From: Elgaria multicarinata webbii | Lineage: Eukaryota > Chordata > Lepidosauria > Squamata > Anguidae | Length of the DNA: 64,000 bases | Direction: 5' to 3' | Assembly: GCF_023053635.1 (NCBI RefSeq) | Contig: NC_086172.1 | Coordinates: 123,913,681 to 123,977,680, forward strand | Part shown: in pieces, positions 46,201 through 58,200 of the stretch | Numbering within the stretch: position 1 is the stretch's first letter | Layout of the letters: every line of letters starts with the position of its first letter | The notes under the pieces: model-generated | What the model was told of the DNA's origin: nothing | The model's input: the letters and a program-made list of their open reading frames with translations, nothing else | Database searches by the model: none | Translations under genes and position numbers: made by a program

Positions 46201-49200
46201 CAAGTTCTTTGCAGCAAGTGCTAGACATCTTTAGTAAAAGCTGAAATATTTTTCAAGGTCTGCTCTTGTATACTGTGGAGCTACAGCAGAAAACCAAGCT
46301 ACTTGTTCAGCATAATCAAGTGGTAGAATCCTTTCTGTGTTCGCTCTATACAGAAAACTAGCACAGTAGGGAGAGAAACTCTCACCTAGACTTCTCCTTG
46401 ATCTTCTAGTGTTCTGTGGGTAGATACCTTTTATTACATGAGGAAGCATTAAAAATAGTTTATTCTACATCATCACCTTTACCAGTACCACTTCCTGAAT
46501 TCCAAGGTGGTGCAATTCAGGAAAGTTTCACCATCTTGCTTGAATGAGCAGATTAGCCTCGAATCTGTTTTTAAGTTGTAAGATTTTCCTTAACCACTAA
46601 AATGTCTGCTAACTTTCCAGAACATAACAAATTGCCAGCCAAAACATGACAGTTAATACACGTTAAACTCTCCAGTTGTGGAGTATCTCTTGATGGCACC
46701 TTTATTTATTTTTAGAAACCCATTTTTAAAATCATTTGAAGCATTCATTTTCTAGATTAAGTAAGAAAATGAATAGCAAGGGTCCTGGATACTCTTCTTA
46801 GAAGTTCTAGCTTATGGTTATTGTATCACCGGTAGGCTGTGCAACTGTTCTGCCCCTGTTTATGGAGGAGCTAGCGTTGTAAGTAAGAGTAGCTTCGTCA
46901 CTGCCATTTAAAAGAGATGAGAATCATTGGACATAGCAGGGCTTCTTCATGCACTGTTTCACAGACGTTCTAGGGATACAACTGAAAATGTAAGTGTGAA
47001 TGTGCCATGCACATTTGGCACATTTGGTATCACACAGGTAGGCTCATCAGGAAGCTGGGATTTGCTGCGGGCCTTTGTTGAATGTCTTTGCAAAACAAAT
47101 TGAACAATATGTGAAACGGTTTGTGGTGTAAGGTCACCTTTCTTACACGTTTTACTTCTCAATCCTGCAGGTTGTCTTCATTGCTGGCCAAAGAAGAATT
47201 GAACTTAAATGTGCAGCAAGTGATCATTAACTGTTGCTGTAAGCCGTTGCCCCTGTGCAATACCAGGCAAAACAGCCAGACCAGGTCCCTTTTGACCAAC
47301 ATTAGTAGTCTAGCACACCTGCATGCGTATCATTGTTTGCCTGATGTTGAGGTGCCAGTCCATAATCCAGCCATGGACTCCGAGGATGCTTCCAGCCATC
47401 CCTCGCCCTCTCTGCCTGACCAGAACCAGCATATGCTCACGGCCTCCACCCTCAATTTCCTGAAGTCCCAGTCAAAACTGACAGCTACCATGGCTTGTCT
47501 CAGTGCATCAAAGGTTCAGAAACCCCCCAAGCAGAGCCTTTCATGGATGGAGTTCCGAGGCAAGCGTGAAGGGCCCTTGTCTATCGAGCAAATTTCCAAG
47601 GAATGCGAAGCCCTGCTAAAGGGGTTCCCGTTTCTGGAGCGCTTTTTACTTGTCATGTCCGAGCCCCTGCAGGACCCTCAGGATGAGGGGAACGGCTTGG
47701 CTAGTGGACTTTGTGGCAAGTCTTACATCTCTTTGCTTTTCCTGGGATTGCATTCTGTCATGGCTGCTGAGGCGTTAATGGAGGTCTTTGAGCACGCGCT
47801 CACGGCAGGGGATTGGCCCAGAGCCTTGAAGGTCTTGGATCTCTACAGCCAAGATATGGAAGAGCTCATCACTGTGCGAGATGCTGTGCTCAGTTGTGCC
47901 ACTGCTGATGGTAAAAAAAAAGGGACTGTTCTTCTTTACAGAGGTCACTTGGGCTGGAAACTGGGGATTTGATTTACTAATTTTGTTAGGAAAATGCAAA
48001 ATGTGTTAAGCTCCTGGATGGTGTGTTGAGCTGCTTGAAACTTAGGCTCATGCAGTCTCCTCTAGTAGAACTGAAGGTTTACATATATGAGAGCTGGCCC
48101 TGTCTAGGCATTGCAAGGGGCGAGGGAGGAACAGTGTAAATGGGGAAAATAAGAGGTTTTTCTGGAGTGGGAAGTGGGTGGGAAATGACCATTACTTGAA
48201 CTGTTGATTTATAAGGCCCGTAGTGAAGGGAAAGGCTACAGATCAGTGGTAGAGCACCTGCTTTGTATGCAGAAGGTCCTGGTTTCAATTGCTGGCAGCT
48301 CAGGAAGGGCTGGGAAAGACTTCTGCCTGGAATTCTGGAGAGCTGCTGCCAGCCAGTGTAGACAGTACTGAGCTTGAATGGATCAGTGGTCTGACTCTGG
48401 GTAAGGCAGCTTTCTGCAGTCCAACAGTGTTGCTGCCAATGTCTTTGGTGTTATGTTATCCAGTGTGGGGGGGGTTAAGCCTCTACAACTAGAACACGCT
48501 AGGCCTGTTCAGACGACACGTTAAGCCATGGCTAGGCCGCTAAACCTTTTGCAGCAAATAGTTAGTGAGCATGTTTAAACCATGGTTAGGAATGGTTCAC
48601 ACCACACGCTAAGCCATAATGTTTAGCTCAAAATGCTTAACCACCGTGGCTTAGCGTGTCGTCTGAATAGGGTCACTGAGAATATTTCCTTTTCAGGTAA
48701 GGAAGGTTGGCAGTACTTGTTCCGAGTGAGAGATGCCATGCTGAGGAGCAGATTGTCCCTGCGCTGTCTGGATAGGTGGCCCTTGGAGGCTTGCTTGGAA
48801 ATCTTAGCCTATTGTGCCTGTGACCCAGAGGTATCTGAAGAACTCAGATTGGATCTGCAGAGCAAAACAAGAGAGCTTCAGGTTTATCAAAAGGTACCCA
48901 AGCCATTTTATTAAGGGGGGGGGGGAATATTTCTCCCCAACACTTGGACCCTTTTCTCTTGCTGAATATTGAAATTGCCTTTTCCATGGATCAAACCTGC
49001 TTTGGTTTTGAGTATTTAAATGCCTGGGGGTTCTCAACATGCACTTCTAGCTCCATTTTTAAGAAGAAAGTGGATATAGTTGCACCAAACTTTGAGACAG
49101 GAATTCTTTGGTGTTTTTTATAGTTCTAAATTACAGTGGAGATTTTTGGAAAGCAGGTAGGTTAAAAATTACTCGCAAGTAAGTTTCATTGAAATCAATG

Positions 49201-52200
49201 GAACAATCAGATGAGCATGTTTTGGATCTTGAGGCATAGAAGGCTTAAAATGACTTAGCTTATATGAAAGTCTCTGATTTCAGTATACTTTAGGCCTCGT
49301 AATGTGGCTGTTCTTGAAGAATGATTAGCTGGTTTCCCTGCATCAACTTTGAGGACAATGGTGGGAGATCAGTTCTTAAAACTGTGAAACTTTCTCAGTT
49401 GAGGCTTCATCGGACTCTTGGGTTTTCAGCCAAATGAGAATTTGTATCACTAGGATGATGGTACCCCACTGACTTGTTCCCTCTGTTGGGGTACGTGAAA
49501 GCTGTAGGACTGATTCTTCAAAAGCACTTTCACATGAACTTCTGACCTAGCTTTCTGCTTTACAAGCCAATGCAAAGTTAGTAGGAGGCATGACATTTCT
49601 GTGGATTACAGTTATCCTAGGATTTTTTTTACCCTCTACTCTTCCTTTCTTCACCTCCTTTCCTTATTTCTGTTGCAGTCAAATTTAGTTTATATATCTA
49701 CTAGCTGTACCCGGCCACGCGTTGCTGTGGCTCAGTGTAGTTAAATGGAAAAGAAAGAAAAGACAAAGCGGACGTTTCTAATATGTTTAATTTCACAATG
49801 CTTGTGTGGATATACAATATTTTTTGTTGTTCCATTGTCTGTGTAGATATAGAGATTGTCTGGTTTGCCGACTCTAGAACACGCAACATATAATTGTCCA
49901 TGTGAGAAGCAATCTGTGTCTAGATCTAAACCGCACAATTCTAAAGATTGGCCCTGAGCTTTGTTGATGGTGATTGCAAACGCCAATCGAATTGGGAATT
50001 GCAATCTCTTAAATTGTAATGGCATATCCGTTGGAATCATAGGAATGCGGACATCTTCACCTTTGAAAAGGTCCTGTCAAGATTGTTGCTTCTACAACGT
50101 TGCTCAGTCATTTTTTTACTGCAAGCCGCGTGCCGTTGCAAAGCTTTGGCTGGTTGATATTTCGCAACATGATAATTGGCACGCCGATTTTCAATTGCAG
50201 TACGTGCGGTGGCATCCCTGGCAGATCGAGTGAATTCAAAAATTCTGTTGGATAATTAACCGCTTCATCTCCACAACAGTGTCGACGGACTTGTATGTGA
50301 CTGCCTCGCTTTGAATGTTAGACTGAATAATATTGTTAAGTTCGTAGACGTTTTTGTTCTTGGCCGCAAGACTAGCTCGTTCACTCAGCCAATCGTGATT
50401 CTTATAATTGGTTTGAATTTTGGGAAATACTTTTTCAACCAATTCTTCTTTTGACGTCACTAAATTGCAGAAGTTATGAGGCAATGAAATTCGTCCTGAG
50501 GTCAGATCAACCGGCACCTTTCCGTTCCCAATTTCCAGCAATTGACGTGAGAATATCTCAGCTGATCGATCGTTTTGCAGCTGGACACGCATATTTGTAG
50601 TTAATTTTAACGTCTTGACGTGTCGCCATAAAGTAGAGTATTTCAGGCAAGCATTTATTTCATCCGCTGGTGTTGATCTAGGAATTACAGGTAATGTTTG
50701 CCTGAAATCTCCTGCAAGCAATATTATTGCGCTCCCAAATGGTCTGATGTTTCCTTGCAAATCTTGCAATGATCGATCAAGAGCCTCGAGGGATTTTTTG
50801 TGTGCCATTGTGCATTCATCCCAAACAATAAGTTTGCATTTTTGCAATACTTTTCCCATGCCGGATGCTTTGGAAATGTTGCACGTGGGAGTTTCAATGA
50901 ATTGCATATTCAATGGCAATTTCAAAGCGGAATGAGCAGTTCTTCCACCTTGTAGCAATGTCGCAGCTATTCCGGACGACGCAAGAGCTAAGGCTATGTC
51001 ATTTTGGGATCAAATTGTTGCTAGAATGAATCTAATTAGGAATGTTTTACCAGTTCCTCCTGGCGCATCTAAGAAAAAGATTTTTCCAACCCGTTATTTA
51101 TAGTTTGCATTATTTGATCGTAAATGTGATTTTGCTCAAGCGTTAGCTTAGGAATATTTGATTGCACATACGACAAAAGATCACCTGTGTTGTAATTTTG
51201 TTCACGATGCAATTCTACATTGAACAAAGCAGGAACAGATCGATTCGGTGATGGCATTCCCAATTGATTGAGAACTTTGTTCGCGATTTCTAAGCACAAA
51301 TCTTCAATCATTATCAACGCTTCGTTGTAGATTTCTGCTGTGAAATCCATGTTCATATTTGAATTTTCGTTGCGTATTCGACGGAAAATATCTTCAGCCA
51401 TGTCCGATTTATATTTCTCCCATAACTCTGTTGGAGATGAAGGAGAGCAGCGGTCAATATGATTGCAAACAATGCACGAATTTGATTTGGATGTGACGTG
51501 TTGCACCCGTCATTAATTATACTTCCCAGTGTCTGTCGTTCTCCAATAAATTCAGAGCTTGACATGCACTGCGGAAAGTGGCATGTGTAACGCTGTTGAC
51601 AATTCTCAATTGCTGGAAAGACATTGGACGGGCCACATTTACCAACAGCATGCGAAGAAAGAAGCATTCATCTTGATTGGGATGCACGGTGTACAGTCTG
51701 CCTATCGTAGTTTCTTTGAATATGCCAGATTGTCCGTCGACTCGTTCTCCTCGTTTATGTCGTTCAAATGTTTTTCTACTTGCATTCCATGTGTAATACG
51801 TAGGCACTTCCGAATACAGCAGTGTTTTTGCAAACGCGTCATTTTGACATAAGGTGAAGAAAGCAGTTAATGTTGTAGCCAGTGGATTCAGGGCTATTTG
51901 TTGCACATTTGCAGCTGGGAAATAAACTTTTGCCATTCCACTGAGTACATCCAGCAGTGCACAGACCCAAACACTTCATGTTTTACCATGAAATGCATCA
52001 GCGATTTTAGCTTCTGTCTAAAAACACGTGCTGTGATGTCATGCCTATCCACCGGCGATTGGCCAGGAAGTAAGAGCTGTTGTATATCGTCCCAAGCTGG
52101 ATTGCATGTGAATGTAATGAATAGGTCTGGACACCCGTAGTGTCGAACATACACAATTACATCTTGAGCGTACTCATGCATATGACGTGGACTGCCTGTA

Positions 52201-55200
52201 TATGAAGATGGCAAAATCGTTAGTCTTCCAACGTTAGTTGTATTACCGTCATTTACAACTGCATCTCGCAAATGAACATATTCTTCTGAGCGAAGCTTGG
52301 TCTGATTCAAACGGATGAATATCAAACGTTCTGTTTCGATTTTTGCATACATATCTACGATGTATTGGTGCAACAATTGACGGCATTTCAAAATGTGATT
52401 GTTTTCATTCTCTGGAATCATTAATCGGTATGAATAATAGTTCATTGCGCTGCATTTCATATTTGTTTCTTCTCCACTGACTGGATTTATCATCTTAACG
52501 TTGAAGTGATATCCATCGGCACCATCCCAAAAAATGATTGGATATTGCAGGGCATCGTAGCATCGATGAGTTTCTGCAACTTTTGTCAATTGATAGTTTC
52601 TCCGATGAAGAACAATATCTCTAGGTTGGAATTGATCTCCGACTATAACAATTGCCACTTCGTCTATAGTTGGAGCATTGAATCTTCGCACATGTTCTCC
52701 AGCAGGCGTTATTTCAACATGAATAACAATCTTGTGTGTATCAGATGGCATCATGTCAATTGCTGTTTTGAACAAACGTACTAAATTGTTTTTTTCGTGA
52801 AGAAGCTCTTGCAGTTTGGAAACGATGGACCTTTTTATGCCTGTAGAAATTCCGCAGCGTGCATTCAATTCATCATTGCCATCACCGATGAAATACATTT
52901 GTAGGAATTTATGTTGACTATCTGGAAACGGAAGGAGGGAGCCGGCTTTATGATAAATTTGTCCTTTGACTTTGAATGTTGGCATAAATGGAACTGTTAC
53001 GATTTCTGCGCCGAACGACGTCATTTGGAAGCATGAGTTGTATTTTCTGATTTTAGATTGGAAATGCTTTGATTCTGCGGTATATCCGGCAAGCAAAGTT
53101 TGTAATGGCTCTGGTGGTTCTCCAAGTTGAGGCAGTTTAATTTTTCCGCTGGCGCAACACATTCCTTTCTTTCTCCATTAAATTTCAGAGCCTTTCAAAA
53201 AGGACACACTTCAGTCATAGCGCCGATGACAACATGCCGGCTCAAACTATAATCATCAGCTGGGTTGTACCGGAATGCAAGGCGATTGTAATCGCTTGAT
53301 TGTTGAGTACGGAGTCGTGTTTGACGCTGATGTGCTGTTTCTCATTGACGTCTTTCAGCCACTCTCAGCCTGTTGCAGTCATTCTGTTGAGAACGAAGCA
53401 GATCTGATGCTGTAGAACGCGATCGCCGTGCTCGCAACCGTGCATCCTTAAGTCTGGCTGCACGTCGCTCGGCTGCTTCCTTGGCACGTATTGGAGCCAT
53501 TCTTTGTCTTTTTTGCTCGTTCGCTGATGCCCGTTCTTCCTCAGTCATATTTGCAATTACTCGTCGCACTGCTTTCGCTCCGCGACTAAGACAACCTAAG
53601 TGTGTTCTTCTGCGAGGCATTATTTGGATGAACTAAAGCAGATTGATTGCACTGAAAAAGAAGATAGAAAGTTATAACAAAAACATATAAAATTGCAAAA
53701 CATTAAAAAAGGTAAAAAATTTAAAACTAACAAAATATTTCAATTGAAACGCAGAAAATTGGAAACATTGAAATGGAATCGTACAATATGTAGTATAGCA
53801 TGTGTTGCTTTTACATCCAACAGATGGCGATGTTTTTCAAAAAAAGATTGTTTTTACCTGTCACAGGTGTGGTGAGGAGGTTAGTGGGTTTTGGCCCCTC
53901 TGCTAGGCCGGAATCTCCTGGCAGTTACCTTTCTTCAGAACTTGGAACTTCCATAGAAAGCCGCAGTTCCGAGAAACATCGCTAGATGGCGCCAAATAGA
54001 GAGAACATGGAAATAGGAGAGAAGGCAGAGGCAGTAGATTGGCCTACTGGTTGGTGATGTCACAATGACTTCTCTCCTATTTGCATAAGTGGCTTGGAGG
54101 AGGCCTCTGGGCTTTTTTATATACCCTATTTCTTCGATTCTAAGACACACTTTTGTCCCCATCTATAATATAGTTACATAAAAACGCGCGTATTCGAATG
54201 CAACGTTGTGTCAAAATTTCAAAGCAATCGGTGAAGAACTTTCGGAGATTTTAGATTAGGAACAAACGAACATTTACATTTTTATTTATATAGAAGATTG
54301 TGGTAGGGACTGTCCTCTTTTGCTTGTACTCTAATATGTTTTGTATACTGTCAGTGCTGTATAAAAGTGGCAATAGTTCTTCCTGCTCTTTTGAAAACAG
54401 CTGACTTCTAATTGAGAATAATTCATTGAGCGGCTAATTCAGTTCTTGCCTTGTTTCTTTTCTTAAAAGAAAAAAGAAAGGAAAAGGACTTAAGTGGTTA
54501 TTCGGTTCTACTTGCTTTTATTTTGTCAGATTCTTTGTCTACAAGATGTCCCAGTGTGGCACGACTGGCAGGACCTGAAAAGAGCTTGTACTGATGATTC
54601 CCAGGCTATTATACAGATGATTCTGGAAGCAAAGGTAGGACATTGAGTTTTTGTATCGCACTTCTTCTCAGAAGCTTGTTCATGTGGAATCCTTAATTTT
54701 TGCCTAAAATATTTAGCAACTTCATCTAGTCCATCATTTTCTTTCCAACAGTGGCCAACTATCTGTTTCTGAGAAGCCCACCATCTTGCCTGTCCATATG
54801 CTATCGCCATGGTAGAAAGGGGCTGTATCTTTTACCTCTGTTCTTTTCTCTCTCTCTCTTTTTTTTTTTTTGCACAATAGAGGAGTAACGTCAAGGGTGT
54901 TTTCACCAACAGCTCCCATCAGCCCTAGCCAGCAAAGTCTTTGGTGAAGGATGATGGGAATTGTAGGCCCAAAAAGTCTAGAAGGCTACAAGTTGCCAAC
55001 CCCTGACCTGCGGAATAAACTGATCAGTCTTGCAAAAAGGTCTTTAAACTTTTCTTGATTACAGTATCTGAGTGACAATGATCCAAGGAAGAGTTGTTTG
55101 TCTTTACCCTAGGATTATGAATTATGTGAAGAATGGGGAAATTTATATTCCGTTCCAAGAGATCATTTAATCAGCTTTCATCAAGAGCACCTCCTCCATT

Positions 55201-58200
55201 TGTTGGAGATGGGAGACATGGAAAAGTCTTTGCAGGTAACCATTTTGTTTTTCTGATCTTATCTATCTGCAAAATTGTTTTATTTATTTATTTATTAAAT
55301 TTATATACCGCCCCATACCCAAAGCTCTCTGGGAGGTTTACAAAAGTTAAAAACTGCTTTTAAAAACCACTTTTGCGGTTAAAACCCGCAAAAGTTAAGA
55401 ACCGCCCAGAGAGCTTGTGAACCGCCCAGAGAGCTTGTGAACCGCCCAGAGAGCTCCGGCTATTGGGCGGTATAAAAATGTAATAAATAAATAAATAAAA
55501 AAACAGTGAACATTAAAAAGTATACAAAATTTAAAACCATCAAAATATAAAAACAACAGTATAAAACAACAGTATCCATTTAAACAACAACAGTTCTGGG
55601 GTCCGTTAAAAAAAAAAAAACTTAGCATACCGTTGTTAAATGCTGTTAAATGCCTGGGAGAAGGCATTTAAGATCAAGGATGCATAGTAGCTGCCGTGGC
55701 TCGGAGTGCCTTTTACCATCTTCAGTTGGTTCGCCAACTACGGCCTCTCCTGGACAGGGATAGCTTGACCACAGTGGTACAGGCATTGGTAAGCTCAAGA
55801 TTGGATTACTGCAACTCGCTCTATGTGGGGCTGCCCTTGAAGCTGCTCCGGAAGCTGGAGCTAGTGCAGAATGCTGCAGCTCGGCTGTTGTCTGGAGCTG
55901 CCCCTTTCCAGCATGTAACTCCTCTGCTGAGGGAACTGCACTGGCTGCCTATTCGCTACAGGGCCAGGTTTAAGGTTCTTGTACTTGTGTACAAAGCCCT
56001 AAACAACTTGGGACCAGGATACCTGAGAGAGTGCCTTCTCCCTTACCAACCTGCCCAGTCACTGAGGTCATCCGAGGGCCTGCTCCTGGTGGTTCCACCT
56101 AGATCCATCCTCCGATTGGAGTCCACCAGGGGAAGAGCCTTCAGCGTGGTGGCGCCCCTCCTGTGGAATTCCCTGCCTCTGGAGGTCAGGCAGGCGCCAA
56201 CCTTGTACTCCTTTCGGCACCTCCTGTAAACATCTTTATTCCAAGAAGCCTTTCTTTAACATGCAGCCTTGGATTTCTTTTTTTGCTTCTTTTAAACTTT
56301 GTTTTAACTGTTTTATTCTGTTTTTACTTTCATTTTATCTTGTACACCGCTCCGAAATTTTTCAACGGGGAGCGGTATATAAATATTCTAAATAAATAAA
56401 TAATAATAAATCACCAAGCTTTGCTTGTTTTCCTCTGGGTGTTATGCCGAATAGACCGCAATTTGTGTGTGTGTGAGTGTGTGCGTTCCCATGTTAACTG
56501 AGTGCCTCTGTGGCGACCTACATAAATAGATGGGTTTGTTTGTGTTTGAACACATGGAAAGCATGTTCCCAAAAGCTTTGACAATTATGGCTCATGGTCA
56601 CACAAGTGCTTCTCCCTAACTTTTATTTTTTTATTTATACATACTATACCGCTCAATAACCTAAATCGCCAAGTAGTTTACAATACATGCATAATAAACT
56701 ATATATAAAGCTAATATAAAAGCAATGTAGGAACAATATAACGTAATAATTAACATTACAACAGGCACAATAATCAAATGGAGCAGTGTCTTAGTCCATT
56801 ACAAGGCAGGGAAAGCCTTGTAAACAGATACGTCTTCAAGATGTGAGTAAGGCTCACCATAGTTTCTATCTATTGAACAGCACAATGGAAAGTTATTCCA
56901 GAGAGTGGGTGCCATTATAGAGAAGGCCCACTGACATGTTGGGGGTGGTGGTTTCTGGGAGTTGTAGTCTAGCACCAGGTTGAGGACAGCTGCAGTAGAG
57001 TGAAGTGACCTGCGTTAGGTGGCACCAGGCTGAGGAGGGGATGGACAAAGGTAGGGACTGGCATCTGAATGGTTCAGCAAGGCACTTGAAAGTATTGGCC
57101 CCAGCAAGGCAATAAAATGCCTTGGGGCAGCATGGTCCATTATTTATCATCTGAATGAGCTGAACATGTTATTTTTATTTAATTTCTTTGTAGCTTTTGC
57201 AAAGGATAGAAGATCCAGACATCCAGCTTGTCATAACTGAACAGTGTCTTGATAAACACCCCAGCTTGGCAGCTTCTCATTTTCTCGCAGATTATCTCAC
57301 AACATACTTCTATAAGCACTTAACGATTATGCGCCATAATGAAATTCAGGCTCTTTACATGGGATCAAAGGTAAGCTGAAGCTACATTCTCAAGAACATG
57401 CCGCAAGACTCCATGTCATTCCCCAACTACGTGATTTCAGGTTCTTCTCTCAAATAATGGCAATTCTGTGTCTTCTGTATCCCAGGTATTGCTGACCCTT
57501 CCTGAGCTTTACCGTGCTAGCTACTCTCATTTATCCTGCAAGCCGCTGCTCATGCTGGAACAGCTCTTGATGAACATGAAAGTGGATTGGGCAGCAGTCG
57601 CCATACAGACAGTGCACCAGCTCTTGGTTGGGCAAGAGATAGGTTTCTCTGTGGAAGACGTTGATGCTTTGCTCTCCAAGTATGCTGGGAAAGCCCTCGA
57701 CTTCCCTTTCTCATTGAAAGAGAAGAGATCAGGTGACTGCTTTTGGGAAGTCTCCAGTCAATGAAGGTGTTCTATGTGCTCTTTGACCAAATCTCACATA
57801 CACTCAGCCTGGAGGACAGATGTGGACTGCAGACAGCTGCTGCCACCAAAACATTGCCATGTTTCCTGGGAATCTGGGTGAATGGCTAGAGGCATGACTT
57901 AAATGCTCCTTTGCTACCCCATTTCTTCCTCTTCCCATTCTAACTAGCTAGCTCTTTTGCCACTCAATTCAACATTACTATTACTAGGTATAGTATTTTG
58001 ATCATTTGTAATAATGGGACCCGTATCTAAGTCTGGTCCTGTAATTCACTGTTTTGTACATTTGTACATAAAAGAGAATTATCAAAATATGTTGGGGAAG
58101 AGAACATGAAAGGGCCTAGCATATCTACATTCCTGTTGGATGCAAAATCTGAACTTTACACCTAGTGTTCATGTTGTTGAGTTAATAAATCTTTTGTAAG

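Larger units (their letters stand above)
49701..54297 (-). mobile_element. Helitron (rolling-circle transposon), 4.6 kb, internally deleted
   Basis: On the minus strand the element runs from TCTTCTATATAAATAAAAATG (54297) to GGCCGGGTACAGCTAG (49701), flanked by A and T, as Helitrons insert. Coding parts in order: basic N-terminal segment (53620-53342), Rep N-terminal part (53162-51894), post-Rep region (51936-51517), helicase linker (51506-51069), and PIF1-like helicase. The helicase has Walker [10 protein letters not shown] at about 51060, the DEC of motif II at 50820, and the C-terminal [16 protein letters not shown] and LYVACSRV near 49900. The Rep sequence jumps from YSVEWQK to KVYFPAANV, so the HUH and tyrosine motifs are missing. 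A stop after ILATI and frame changes near 51070 and 51520 also break it. It is non-autonomous. Confidence 0.93.

Noticed and set aside
54295-54335. GACTGTCCTCTTTTGC as a fragment of the 16796 MITE family
   Set aside because: Only a short match with no second arm.
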